Shown one piece after another: positions 55,021 through 62,747 of a stretch of 64,000 nucleotides of DNA. A program made the translations under genes and the position numbers. Position 1 is the stretch's first letter; each line of letters starts with the position of its first letter. The DNA is from Nonomuraea polychroma (GTDB lineage Bacteria; Actinomycetota; Actinomycetes; Streptosporangiales; Streptosporangiaceae): the NCBI RefSeq assembly GCF_004011505.1, contig NZ_SAUN01000001.1:558001-622000 (forward strand), read 5' to 3'. A model generated the notes under the pieces. That model was given only the letters and a program-made list of their open reading frames with translations, searched no databases and was not told the origin of the DNA.

Positions 55021-55468
55021 GCCGGACGGCTTCTTCGCGATAGCCCAGTGCGGCGTAGAACCGGCGAGCGGTCGTGTTGGCCGCCCCCGTCTCCAGCGTG
55101 AGGTGACGCAGGCCCTGTCGCCTGGCCCAGGCCTCGGCCGCCGCCATCAGCCGCCGCCCTGCACCGGCGCGGACGGCGTCCGGGGCCACTGCCAGCTCAC
55201 CCACGTAGGCGTCCGTCACACCCGTGAAGTGGCGCTGCTGATTGACCGAGACCACGCCGACGACCCGCTGTTCGTCGCCCTCCACCGCGACGAACACCTC
55301 CCCGCGCCGTTCCCGTGTCGCGTCGAGGGATCCGGCGAGCCACTGCCGCCCCGCGTCCACCGCGGCCTCGGGATCCCGCCAGGCCGCCACCCCTTCGGCC
55401 AGCCGAGCCGCCAGCGCCATGACGGCCTGGCGGTCCTCCTCCAGGGCGGGCCGAATCCGGATCTCCAT
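55004..55468 (-). CDS. GNAT-family N-acetyltransferase
   Basis: A 154-residue single GNAT domain. MEIRIRPALEEDRQAVMALA opens the fold, VGELAVAPDAVRAGAGRRLM is the acetyl-CoA loop (R-x-x-G-x-G/A), and LTLETGAANTTARRFYAALG closes it. The ATG at 55468 gives the normal length. It sits inside the 3' part of the NUDIX reading frame (see that entry). Substrate unknown. Confidence 0.88.
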   Translation of the reverse strand: MEIRIRPALEEDRQAVMALAARLAEGVAAWRDPEAAVDAGRQWLAGSLDATRERRGEVFVAVEGDEQRVVGVVSVNQQRHFTGVTDAYVGELAVAPDAVRAGAGRRLMAAAEAWARRQGLRHLTLETGAANTTARRFYAALGYREEAVRLTRSL

Positions 55469-55941
55469 GCGAGGCAGCATCGCAGACCGGATCGCGCCGA
55501 AAAGACCAGCCCGAGCGGGAAGACCCGTTCCGCTGTGATCCGCAACTCGGGCAGGGTCCACCAGCGGAAGGTGTCGAGCAGAGACCGCTCCAACTCCTCC
55601 GTCTCCGAGACGTCCACCTCGACCTTGCCCGCCCGCAGAAAGAAGTACCTGTCCACGGACCGGTAGAGGGTGCGATCGTCCGGTCCCCAGAGCCCCGAGC
55701 AGGTGGCCACCACCTGTCCGACCTCGCCGGGATCCACCCAGTGCCCGATCTCCTCACGCAACTCCCGGGCCGCGGCCATGGCCGGCGTCTCGCCGGCCCG
55801 GACGCCACCGCCCGGCGTGAACCACGCGTACTCGCCGGTCACCGTCGACATCCGGGCCCGATACAGCAGGATCCGGTCGCGCCCGTCCACCAGCAGGACC
55901 CGCGCGGACGCTCGCACGACGGCATCAGCCATGACCATCAT
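55216..55941 (-). CDS. NUDIX hydrolase, reading frame running on into the next gene
   Basis: The NUDIX domain (about residues 1-150) is intact: start MMVMADAVVRASARVLLVDG, NUDIX box GGGVRAGETPAMAAARELREEIGH, and WWTLPELRITAERVFPLGL at the usual end. It should hydrolyse a nucleoside diphosphate derivative. The frame does not stop where the domain ends. It continues about 85 codons as Arg/Trp-rich sequence that overlaps the GNAT gene in another frame. The true protein probably ends near 55475, with the stop lost by mutation or a base error, so the listed end is the first stop actually present. Confidence 0.75.
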   Translation of the reverse strand: MMVMADAVVRASARVLLVDGRDRILLYRARMSTVTGEYAWFTPGGGVRAGETPAMAAARELREEIGHWVDPGEVGQVVATCSGLWGPDDRTLYRSVDRYFFLRAGKVEVDVSETEELERSLLDTFRWWTLPELRITAERVFPLGLVFSARSGLRCCLAWRSGFGPPWRRTARPSWRWRLGWPKGWRPGGIPRPRWTRGGSGSPDPSTRHGNGAGRCSSRWRATNSGSSAWSRSISSATSRV

Positions 55942-56084
55942 GATTTCCCGCCACGCCCGAGTCTCCATCCACTGACAAGGCGCATCCGACCAGCTGAAGG
56001 GTTTACCCCCACAGGGCGCTGCCCGGAGCTCCCATGGCGCGAAGCGCCCCGGAGGACCATGCGGTTCCCCCGGGAAGGGGCTCG

Positions 56085-56633
56085 TTAGGCGCGGCGGCGG
56101 GCGCGGTAGGCCGCCACGTGCATGCGGTTGCCGCACGTCCGGCTGTCGCAGTAGACCCGCGACCGGTTCCGTGACTCATCCACGAAGACCCTGTCGCAGT
56201 CCGGGGCCGAGCAGGTCCGCAGGCGTTCGGCCTCGCCTTCCACCAGCAAATGCGCCAGGGCCACGCCGCAGTCCGCCGCCACGTGCTCGGCCAGCGTCGC
56301 GTCCGCGGCGAAGTAATGCACGTGCAGCGGGTGGCCGTCGTGTTCGGTCAGGCGCGGGGTGATGCGGGTCTCGGCCAGCAAAGCGTTCAGGGTGCGTACG
56401 GCGGTCGCCTGGTCGGTGGCCGTGAAGACGCGGTGGAACGCCTCGCGGACCATCCGCACCTGGCCCAGGTCACGGGGCGTGAGCTTGCCCACGCCGCTGA
56501 TCTGGCGGGAGTCCACGAACGTCTGCAACTCGGCCAGGCCGGACAGGCGCTCGTCGCCGCCTGTGGACGGCGAGGTGTTGACCAGCTCGACAACGGTGGC
56601 CAATGAATGCACCATGTCATGGCCAAACGGCAT
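56085..56633 (-). CDS. CGNR zinc-finger (ABATE domain) regulator
   Basis: A 182-residue protein. The N-terminal ABATE domain (about 8-130: LVNTSPSTGGDERLSGLAEL, VREAFHRVFTA) is followed by a C-terminal CGNR zinc finger, CSAPDCDRVFVDESRNRSR then YCDSRTCGNR. CGNR proteins are putative stress-responsive transcription regulators. Divergent from the EamA transporter with a shared intergenic region of about 70 bases. Confidence 0.9.
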   Translation of the reverse strand: MPFGHDMVHSLATVVELVNTSPSTGGDERLSGLAELQTFVDSRQISGVGKLTPRDLGQVRMVREAFHRVFTATDQATAVRTLNALLAETRITPRLTEHDGHPLHVHYFAADATLAEHVAADCGVALAHLLVEGEAERLRTCSAPDCDRVFVDESRNRSRVYCDSRTCGNRMHVAAYRARRRA

Positions 56634-56634
56634 G

Positions 56635-56664
56635 TTGACTCCTGTCCGCGCCGGGTTCTAGCGT
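56635..56664 (+). promoter_or_regulatory. Promoter of the EamA gene
   Basis: TTGACT (56635-56640), 18-base spacer, TAGCGT (56659-56664), about 40 bases before the GTG start. It overlaps the divergent CGNR regulator start, which is consistent with control by that protein. Confidence 0.6.
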
Positions 56665-56704
56665 GGTCGAACTGTATCTCTTGCGTGGGCATCGGGGGGT
56701 TTCT

Positions 56705-57625
56705 GTGAGTGCACATCGCCGTATCGTGCTGATCGCGATCGTGGGCGCGCTCGTCATCTCCACCTCCGGTCCCTTGGTCCGGCTCTCCGATGTATCCCCG
56801 GCGACGTCTGCGTTGTTCCGATGTGCATACGCCATCCCACCCATGCTGATCCTGGCCTGGCTGGAGCGGCGCAGGCTCGGGCCGTTGCCACGCAGGGCCC
56901 TGATACCAGCCTGGCTCGCCGGCGGGCTTTTCGCGCTCGACCTGCTGTTCTGGCATCACGCCATCGACTACGTGGGTGCCGGGCTGGCCACCGTGCTGGG
57001 GAATCTCCAGGTGTTCATCGTGGCGTTCGCGGCGTGGGCCTTGTTCAAGGAGCGGCCGTCCACACGGTTGATGGTGGCGACGCCCGTGGTGTTCGCCGGG
57101 GTGGTGCTGATCTCCGGGGTGTTCGACAGCGCCGCGTACGGCAGCGATCCGGTCATGGGGGTGCTCGCCGGAGTCGCCACGTCCATCGCGTACGCGGCGT
57201 TCTTGTTGTTGATGAAGGGCGGCTCCGACCGGGCGGCGGGGCCGCTGGCGCACGCGACCGTGGTCGCAACCGTGATGATCGCGGTGCTCAGCCCGCTGTT
57301 CGGGGGTGCCGACTTCGTGCCGAGCTGGCCGGCGCACGGGTGGCTGCTCGTCCTCGCGCTGGGGCCCCAGGTGCTGGGGTGGTCGCTGATCACGTTCTCG
57401 CTGCCGCGGCAGCCGGCCGCGCTCACCGCGTTGTTGCTGCTCATCCAGCCCATGACGACCGTGGCGCTGTCCGCGATGGCGCTCGGCGAGCGGCCGTCGG
57501 CGTGGCAACTGGCCGGCTGTGCGGTGATCGTGCTCGGCGTCCTGTACGGCTCCCGCCGCGCTCAGCCGCTCTTGGCCGGCGCCGAGGAGCATGAGGAGCA
57601 GGTGCCGAAGACCTCGACCGTGTGA
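56705..57625 (+). CDS. EamA/DMT-family transporter
   Basis: A 306-residue, 10-TM drug/metabolite transporter with two EamA repeats (IVLIAIVGALVISTSGPLVR...; ASIAYAAFLLLMKGGSD-type second half). The GTG at 56705 (VSAHRR) is chosen as the start before TM1. It exports or imports a small metabolite; the substrate is unknown. The 3' end overlaps the convergent zur gene by about 64 bases. Confidence 0.88.
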   Translation: MSAHRRIVLIAIVGALVISTSGPLVRLSDVSPATSALFRCAYAIPPMLILAWLERRRLGPLPRRALIPAWLAGGLFALDLLFWHHAIDYVGAGLATVLGNLQVFIVAFAAWALFKERPSTRLMVATPVVFAGVVLISGVFDSAAYGSDPVMGVLAGVATSIAYAAFLLLMKGGSDRAAGPLAHATVVATVMIAVLSPLFGGADFVPSWPAHGWLLVLALGPQVLGWSLITFSLPRQPAALTALLLLIQPMTTVALSAMALGERPSAWQLAGCAVIVLGVLYGSRRAQPLLAGAEEHEEQVPKTSTV

Positions 57626-57954
57626 GTGATCTCGGTGAAGCCGTGCTCACCGCCGACCGCTTCGGCCCAGCGCTCGACCGCGGGCCCGGCCACCTCGACG
57701 GTGCGCCCGCAGCGGCGGCACACCAGGTGGTGGTGATGGGCCTCACTGGCGCACGCGCGGTAGACGGACTCGCCCTCGTCGGTGCGGAGCACATCGACCT
57801 CGCCCCTGTCGGCCAGCGCCTGCAGAGCCCGGTAGACGGTGGTCAGGCCGATCTTGGCGCCGTGCAGGCGCATCTCGGCATAGACGTCCTGCGCGCTGCG
57901 GAAACCCTCGCTCCTGCGGAGGGTGTCGTGCACGGCATCGCGCCTCGTCGTCAT
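57562..57954 (-). CDS. zur: Fur-family zinc-responsive repressor (Zur)
   Basis: A 130-residue Fur-family protein. DNA-binding domain: GFRSAQDVYAEMRLHGAKIGLTTVYRALQ. Metal sites: the His cluster EAHHHHLVCRRCG and a second CSSC. It is the last gene of the znuA-znuC-znuB-zur unit, overlapping znuB by ATGA. Zinc-ABC context makes it Zur, not Fur. It presumably binds the box before znuA. Confidence 0.92.
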   Translation of the reverse strand: MTTRRDAVHDTLRRSEGFRSAQDVYAEMRLHGAKIGLTTVYRALQALADRGEVDVLRTDEGESVYRACASEAHHHHLVCRRCGRTVEVAGPAVERWAEAVGGEHGFTEITHTVEVFGTCSSCSSAPAKSG

Positions 57955-58820
57955 GCGACCTCCTCGACGCGCATCCTTGGGCTCACTCTCGACTCCTCGT
58001 TGCGGCCTCGCCGTACGAATTTACCGACACCGAGGGCAAGGACGAAGCCGGCTAGAGCAAGAAGCACGATAGCGGCACCGGGCGGCACTTTGGTCGACAC
58101 GGTCGAGGCCAGCAGCCCGCCGACCGAGGCGAGCACCCCGAACACCATGGCCAGCGCCATCGTCGTACGGAATCCACGGGTCAGCTGCTGGCTGGTGGCC
58201 ACCGGGATCACCATGAGCGCGCTGACCAGCAGCAGCCCCACCACCCGCATGGCGATGACGACGGTGAGCGCGGCCGTGACGGCGATGAGCAGGCTGAGGA
58301 AACGCACCGGCAGCCCGCTGGCCCTGGCCATCTCCTCGTCCTGGCAGAGCACGAACAGCTCCCTGCCGAAGATCACGACCACCCCGATGACGGCGGCGGC
58401 CAGCGCGGCGATGACCCAGATGTCCAGCGGTGTGACGCTGGCGATGGCGCCGAACAGGTAGGAGTTCAGCTTGGCGTTGCTGCCGCCCGGCGCGATGGCC
58501 ATGAGCATGACGCCGCCCGCGATCCCCCCGTAGAACAGCAGCGCCAGCGCGACGTCACCGCTCGTCCGCCCGCGCGCCCTGACCAGCTCGATGGCCACGG
58601 CCCCGGCGACGGACACGAGCACGGCGGTCAGCACCGGTGCCGAGCCGGTCAGGAAGCCGAGCGCCACGCCGGTCAGCGCCACGTGGCCGATGCCGTCGCC
58701 GAGCAGCGCCAGCCGGCGCTGCACGATGAACGTTCCCACGGCAGGCGCGCAGAGCCCCACCAGCAGCGCCGCGACGAGCGCGAGCTGGAAGAGTTGCTCC
58801 TGCAGAAGCTCGAAGATCAC
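57951..58820 (-). CDS. znuB: Zinc ABC transporter permease
   Basis: A 289-residue ABC-3 type permease with about eight helices (LALVAALLVGLCAPAVGTF; LLGDGIGHVALTGVALGFL; GGIAGGVMLMAIAPGG). GTG start at 58820 overlaps znuC (GTGA). Works with ZnuA and ZnuC to import zinc. Confidence 0.93.
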   Translation of the reverse strand: MIFELLQEQLFQLALVAALLVGLCAPAVGTFIVQRRLALLGDGIGHVALTGVALGFLTGSAPVLTAVLVSVAGAVAIELVRARGRTSGDVALALLFYGGIAGGVMLMAIAPGGSNAKLNSYLFGAIASVTPLDIWVIAALAAAVIGVVVIFGRELFVLCQDEEMARASGLPVRFLSLLIAVTAALTVVIAMRVVGLLLVSALMVIPVATSQQLTRGFRTTMALAMVFGVLASVGGLLASTVSTKVPPGAAIVLLALAGFVLALGVGKFVRRGRNEESRVSPRMRVEEVA

Positions 58821-59596
58821 CTTGGTTCCCCCTGCCACCCGGTGAGCGGCCCCCCGACGGGCTCCACGGCGTGCGGATGCTGATGCTCGTGGCCCGGCCG
58901 CGCGCACTCGCCCTCCGGGCGCGGCGGGCGGCCGTCGTGGGCGATGACGCCGTCACGGATCACCACGCCGCGCGTGATGATCGGCTCCAGCGGGCCGAGC
59001 TCGTGCGCGACCAGCACCACGGTCTTGCCGTCGAGCACCAGCCGGGACAGCGTGGCGGCGAGCAGTTGCTGCGTTCCCGCGTCCACGCCGGCGGTGGGCT
59101 CGTCCATCACGTACGTGTCCGGCTCCCCGGCCAGCGCACGGGCGATGAGCACACGCTGCTGCTGGCCGCCCGACAACGACTGGACGGGGTCACTGGCACG
59201 GTCGGTCAGCCTGACGGCCTCCAGCGCCTCGGCCACGGCCGTCTTGTCGGCCGCGTTGGTCCGGCGCAGCCGGCGTTGCCTGGCCACGCGGCCCGAGGCC
59301 ACGACCTCGCGGACGGTGGCGGGCACGCCGCCGCCGACGTGGAGCCGTTGCGGCACGTAGCCGATGCGCCACCAGTCACGGAATCTGCTGGGCGGCGAGC
59401 CGTAGATCAGAGTCGTGCCGCCGCTCAGCGGCGTGAGCCCGAGCAGTGCGCGTACCAGCGTCGACTTGCCCGAGCCGTTGGCGCCCAGCAGGGCCACGAC
59501 CTCCCCGCGACAGACGGTCAGGTCGATTCCCCGGAGGATGGGCTTGCCATCGTAGGAGACCTGGCCGCCGGTCATCGAGAAGGCCGTTTCGCTCAT
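58817..59596 (-). CDS. znuC: Zinc ABC transporter ATP-binding protein
   Basis: A 259-residue ATPase: Walker A LLGANGSGKSTLVRALLG, signature QSLSGGQQQRVLIARAL, Walker B TYVMDEPTAGVD, and H-loop VLVAHELG. The C-terminal tail is His-rich (GHEHQHPHAVEP), a possible zinc-sensing or storage tail. The ATG at 59596 overlaps the znuA stop (ATGA). Confidence 0.94.
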   Translation of the reverse strand: MSETAFSMTGGQVSYDGKPILRGIDLTVCRGEVVALLGANGSGKSTLVRALLGLTPLSGGTTLIYGSPPSRFRDWWRIGYVPQRLHVGGGVPATVREVVASGRVARQRRLRRTNAADKTAVAEALEAVRLTDRASDPVQSLSGGQQQRVLIARALAGEPDTYVMDEPTAGVDAGTQQLLAATLSRLVLDGKTVVLVAHELGPLEPIITRGVVIRDGVIAHDGRPPRPEGECARPGHEHQHPHAVEPVGGPLTGWQGEPR

Positions 59597-60567
59597 GCCG
59601 TACACCCCAGTGCTGTTTGTAGGGTTTTGAGGTTATCGCGCATGGCGGACAGGTAGTCGCCCGAGGGCTTGCTCTCGAGCGGGTCGAGCACGGCGGTCTT
59701 GGCGCCGACCTGGCTGGCGAGCACCTCGGCCACCTTCGGGCTGACGAGAGCCTCGGTGAAGATCGTGGTCACGCCCTCGGCCTTGGCGACCTTGGCGACC
59801 TCGGACAGGCGGGCGGGGGAGGGCTCGGTCTCGGGGTCGAGCGTGATGCCGACCTGCTTGAGCTTGTAGCGGTCCGCCAGGTAGCCGAACGCCTCGTGCG
59901 CGGTGACGATCGTCTTGCTCTTGCACGTGGTCAGGCCCTTGGTGAACTCCTGGTCCAGCGTGCCGAGCGCGGCCGCCGTCTGGGCGGCGCGGTCCTTGTA
60001 CGCCTGCGCGTGCGTGGCGTCCGTGGCGGCCAGGCGCTCGCCGAGCTTGGTGGCGACGGTGGCCAGGCGGGACGGGTCGAGCCAGATGTGCGGGTCGTAG
60101 CCGGCCTCCTCGTGGCCGTGCTCCTCCTCGGCGTGACCCTCTTCCTCGGCGTGGCCCTCTTCCTCGGCGTGCTCGCCGGCCGGGAGCGTGGTGACGGCGG
60201 TGGCGGCGTCGAAGCTCTTGTCCGGGGTCACGGCGTCGTCGACAGCCGGCTGGACGCCCTTGATGTAGACGGTGAGCGCGGCGTTCTGGATGTCGGACAC
60301 CTGCTTGAGGCCCAGCTCCAGATCGTGCGGCTCGATGCCGGGGGCGGTCAGTGTGGTGAGCTGGACGTCGGGTCCCCCGACCTGCTCAGTCACCCACTGG
60401 AGCGGATAGAACGCGGCGACCACCTCGGGCTTGGCGCCCGAAGCGGAAGTCTGGGCCGAACCGGAAGCGGTGGTTTCGGCCGCGCCGGATCCGCAGGCGG
60501 CAGTGGTGAGCAGCGCGGCTCCGGCCAGCAAACCGGCAGCACGCGACCGGGAAAATCCTGACATCAT
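59593..60567 (-). CDS. znuA: Zinc-binding lipoprotein of the ZnuABC transporter
   Basis: A 324-residue cluster A-I solute-binding lipoprotein. Lipobox LLTTAACGSG. Zinc ligands are expected from His in PGIEPHDLELGL, His in AGYDPHIWLDPS, His in VTAHEAFGYL and the late acidic residue. Between them is a mobile metal-rich loop, GEHAEEEGHAEEEGHAEEE, with three GHAEEE-like repeats. First gene of the znuA-znuC-znuB-zur operon, behind a Zur box. Confidence 0.95.
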   Translation of the reverse strand: MMSGFSRSRAAGLLAGAALLTTAACGSGAAETTASGSAQTSASGAKPEVVAAFYPLQWVTEQVGGPDVQLTTLTAPGIEPHDLELGLKQVSDIQNAALTVYIKGVQPAVDDAVTPDKSFDAATAVTTLPAGEHAEEEGHAEEEGHAEEEHGHEEAGYDPHIWLDPSRLATVATKLGERLAATDATHAQAYKDRAAQTAAALGTLDQEFTKGLTTCKSKTIVTAHEAFGYLADRYKLKQVGITLDPETEPSPARLSEVAKVAKAEGVTTIFTEALVSPKVAEVLASQVGAKTAVLDPLESKPSGDYLSAMRDNLKTLQTALGCTA

Positions 60568-60574
60568 GTGAGTC

Positions 60575-60604
60575 AGTATGCGCCAAAATGAAAACGGTTG
60601 TCAA
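60575..60604 (-). promoter_or_regulatory. Zur box over the znuA promoter
   Basis: TGAAAACGGTTGTCA (60589-60603) is a 15-bp near-palindrome (one mismatch) of the actinobacterial Zur-box type. On the minus strand it overlaps the -35 TTGACA (60604-60599). The -10 is CATACT (60580-60575) after 18 bases, close to the ATG. Zinc-loaded Zur bound here would block transcription. Confidence 0.8.
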
Positions 60605-60683
60605 AATCCGGGCGCGCACGATCCCGGCGACGGCGTGTGGCGACCGAGCCTGCCTCACGGAGTGAGGCCGATGAACACGGCGC

Positions 60684-60779
60684 AGCGGGGATGCCGGACG
60701 GCGTACCGGGGGCTAAGCGGACGCCGTCCGGTGAGCCGCATCAACGCGGCCCACCGCACGTGACGTGCGGCATCCCGCT
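60684..60779 (-). other. Branched inverted-repeat structure downstream of the FdhF/FdhD chimera
   Basis: Several perfect stems share this stretch: GGGATGCCG/CGGCATCCC enclosing the rest, CCGGACGGCGT/ACGCCGTCCGG, CCGCACG/CGTGCGG, and GGTGGGCCGC/GCGGCTCACC (minus-strand reading, with one G-U pair). The last stem and its flanks recur at 62587-62611. It may terminate the minus-strand operon, or be one of a pair of structured elements. Confidence 0.6.
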
Positions 60780-60782
60780 CCG

Positions 60783-61520
60783 TCACCCCGGTAGGCGCGC
60801 GCCGGCAGAGCCATTGCCGGCGCCCGAGGTGAGGTCCAGCCGCCGCTCGCCCGCGTAGACGTTCATCGAGGTGCCGCGCAGGAACCCGATGAGCGTCAGC
60901 CCTTCCTCGGAGGCGAGTTCCGCCGCCAGCGAGGACGGCGCGGAGACGGCGGCGAGCACCGGCACGCCACCCATGACCGCCTTCTGCACCAGTTCGAACG
61001 ACGCCCGCCCGGACACCATCAGCACGGTGCCGCGCAGCACGTTGAGCCCCAGCCACAGGTCGTCCCACTGGGCGGTGCCGGTGCGGCGCGGGTCGACGGC
61101 GAACATGCGCACGCCGTTGTGGATGCCCTTCAACACGTGCTGAAAGAAGATGGGGTGGGCGTTGCGGGCCGCCGAACCCCACATCACCATGACGTCAGTG
61201 TCCTCGACCTCCTGATAGGAGGAGGTGCCGCCGCCGCTGCCGAACACCGCCGACAGCCCCGCCACGCTGGGCGCGTGACAGGTGCGGTTGCAAGAGTCCA
61301 CGTTGTTGGTTCCGATCACCACGCGGGTGAACTTCTGCCCGATGTAGTTCATCTCGTTGGTGGAGCGAGCGCACGACAACATCGCGAAGCTGTCGGGCCC
61401 GTGCTCGGCGACGTTGCGGCGGAAGCTCTCGGCCGCTCGTTCCAGCGCCTCTTCCCGTGTCGCCCGGCGCAGCACGCCGTTCTCACGCACCAGTGGATGG
61501 GTCAGGCGGCCATAGCTCAC
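60783..61520 (-). pseudogene. In-frame chimera of formate dehydrogenase (FdhF) N-terminal part and FdhD C-terminal part
   Basis: A 245-codon open frame. Residues 1 to about 161 match the molybdopterin oxidoreductase Fdh[32 protein letters not shown], the Mo-ligand Cys region [15 protein letters not shown], and [14 protein letters not shown]. From about 162 the sequence is the C-terminal half of FdhD, the sulfurtransferase that matures formate dehydrogenase: [44 protein letters not shown]. The N-terminal iron-sulphur region of FdhF, most of its body and the N-terminal half of FdhD are absent. A deletion that happened to keep frame is the simplest account. GTG start with GGAGGGATC ahead. Neither activity should remain. 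Confidence 0.85.
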
Positions 61521-61532
61521 GATCCCTCCATT

Positions 61533-61542
61533 CTGTATACAG
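61533..61542 (-). promoter_or_regulatory. CTGTATACAG palindrome, putative GntR-type operator
   Basis: A perfect 10-bp palindrome 13 bases before the chimera start. GTATAC also occurs in the panE/moeA intergenic region (62673-62678), suggesting a shared regulator of the GntR type whose gene is not in this window. Confidence 0.45.
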
Positions 61543-61558
61543 GCTACGGTATGCCGAA

Positions 61559-62536
61559 CTAAACCACGCGGACAAGGTTCTCGTTGAGCAGGTCGCTCAC
61601 CGCGTGGATGGCGCGCAGCGTCGGGACCTCGGCGCCGGTCAGGTCGGCCAGCTCGACCACTGCCGCGAGCAGCACGTCGAGCTCCAGTGGCTTGCCCTTC
61701 TCCAGGTCCTGGAGTGTGGACGTCTTGTGCTCGCCCGCTTTCTCCGCGCCCCTCAGCCGGCGCTCGATGGAGATCCCCGGATCGCAGCCCACCCGCCTGG
61801 CCACGTCCACCGTCTCCTGCATCATGGCCACGACCAGCTCCCTGGCGCCGTCGTGGCGGCAGATCCCGGCCATCGTCGCCCTGGCCAGCGCGCTGATCGG
61901 GTTGAAGGCGATGTTGCCCATGAGTTTGATCCACACGTCGCGGCGCAGGTCGCGCTCGACGGGGCACTTGAGGCCCCCGCTGATCGCGGCCTGGCTGAAG
62001 GACAGGCACCGCTCGCTCAGCTCGCCGTTCGGCTCGCCGATGGAGAAGCGGGTGCCTTCCAGGTGGCGGATCACGCCTGGACGCTCGATCTCGGTGGCGG
62101 CGTACACGACGCAGCCGATGGCTCGGTGCAGGGGGAGCGCGGCCGTCACCGCGCCGCCCGGGTCGACGCTCTCGATGCGGTAGCCCTCGTAGGGGCCCTT
62201 GAGCCCGTGGAAATACCACCACGGGATGCCGTTCTGCGCGGCGATGATGCTCGTGGTCTCGTGCAGAAGCGGCTGGATCATGGGGCCGGCCGAGGCGTAA
62301 CTGTTCGCCTTGAGGCCCAGGAAGACGTGGTCCACCGGCCCGACCTCGGTGGGGTCGTCGGTGGCATGGGGGTGGGCGGTGAAATCGCCCCTGGGGGTGA
62401 GCACCCGCACACCGGCGCGACGTATGGCCTGCAGGTGCTCGCCTCTCGCGATGAGGTGCACCTCGACTCCCGCCCTGTGGAGGGCGGCCCCCACGTATGC
62501 GCCGATGGCGCCGGCGCCAAGAACAGCGACCTTCAT
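61559..62536 (-). CDS. 2-dehydropantoate 2-reductase (PanE/ApbA) family protein
   Basis: A 325-residue NADPH-dependent reductase. The dinucleotide loop is [20 protein letters not shown], then [14 protein letters not shown] and the catalytic Lys/Asn region [17 protein letters not shown]. The C-terminal domain ends LNENLVRVV. It could make pantoate for CoA, but its position between an fdh remnant and moeA, not beside panB/C, suggests a ketoacid reductase of other purpose. Upstream is a hairpin element and a GTATAC site. Confidence 0.87.
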   Translation of the reverse strand: MKVAVLGAGAIGAYVGAALHRAGVEVHLIARGEHLQAIRRAGVRVLTPRGDFTAHPHATDDPTEVGPVDHVFLGLKANSYASAGPMIQPLLHETTSIIAAQNGIPWWYFHGLKGPYEGYRIESVDPGGAVTAALPLHRAIGCVVYAATEIERPGVIRHLEGTRFSIGEPNGELSERCLSFSQAAISGGLKCPVERDLRRDVWIKLMGNIAFNPISALARATMAGICRHDGARELVVAMMQETVDVARRVGCDPGISIERRLRGAEKAGEHKTSTLQDLEKGKPLELDVLLAAVVELADLTGAEVPTLRAIHAVSDLLNENLVRVV

Positions 62537-62586
62537 GCTCGCGCTCCGTTCTCGCGTCGGATTGTAGGGAGGGGTCCGTCACCTGC

Positions 62587-62611
62587 GGTGGGCCGCTGAA
62601 CGCGGCCCACC
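62587..62611 (-). promoter_or_regulatory. Conserved hairpin in the leader of the PanE-family gene
   Basis: GGTGGGCCGC / GCGGCCCACC is a 10-bp perfect stem with a 5-base loop, 51 bases before the panE-family ATG on the minus strand. It matches the stem at 60730-60755, including neighbouring CCGCAC, with a compensating G-U for G-C change. It may be a cis-acting RNA element. Confidence 0.55.
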
Positions 62612-62672
62612 GGTAAGTGCGGAATCCGCTACCTGCGATGACCCGTCTGGACGCTGGGCCATCGTGCATTCG

Positions 62673-62684
62673 GTATACAGTATG
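62673..62684. promoter_or_regulatory. GTATAC operator-like site between panE-family gene and moeA
   Basis: GTATACAGTATG, centred in the divergent intergenic region, shares GTATACAG with the palindrome before the fdh chimera (61533-61542). Likely a binding site for the same regulator. Confidence 0.45.
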
Positions 62685-62747
62685 GAAAAACGCGGGTCAA
62701 GAAGTGTGCCGGTGACCGTTGTGCGGCATGGACCAGTGGTGGAAGCA

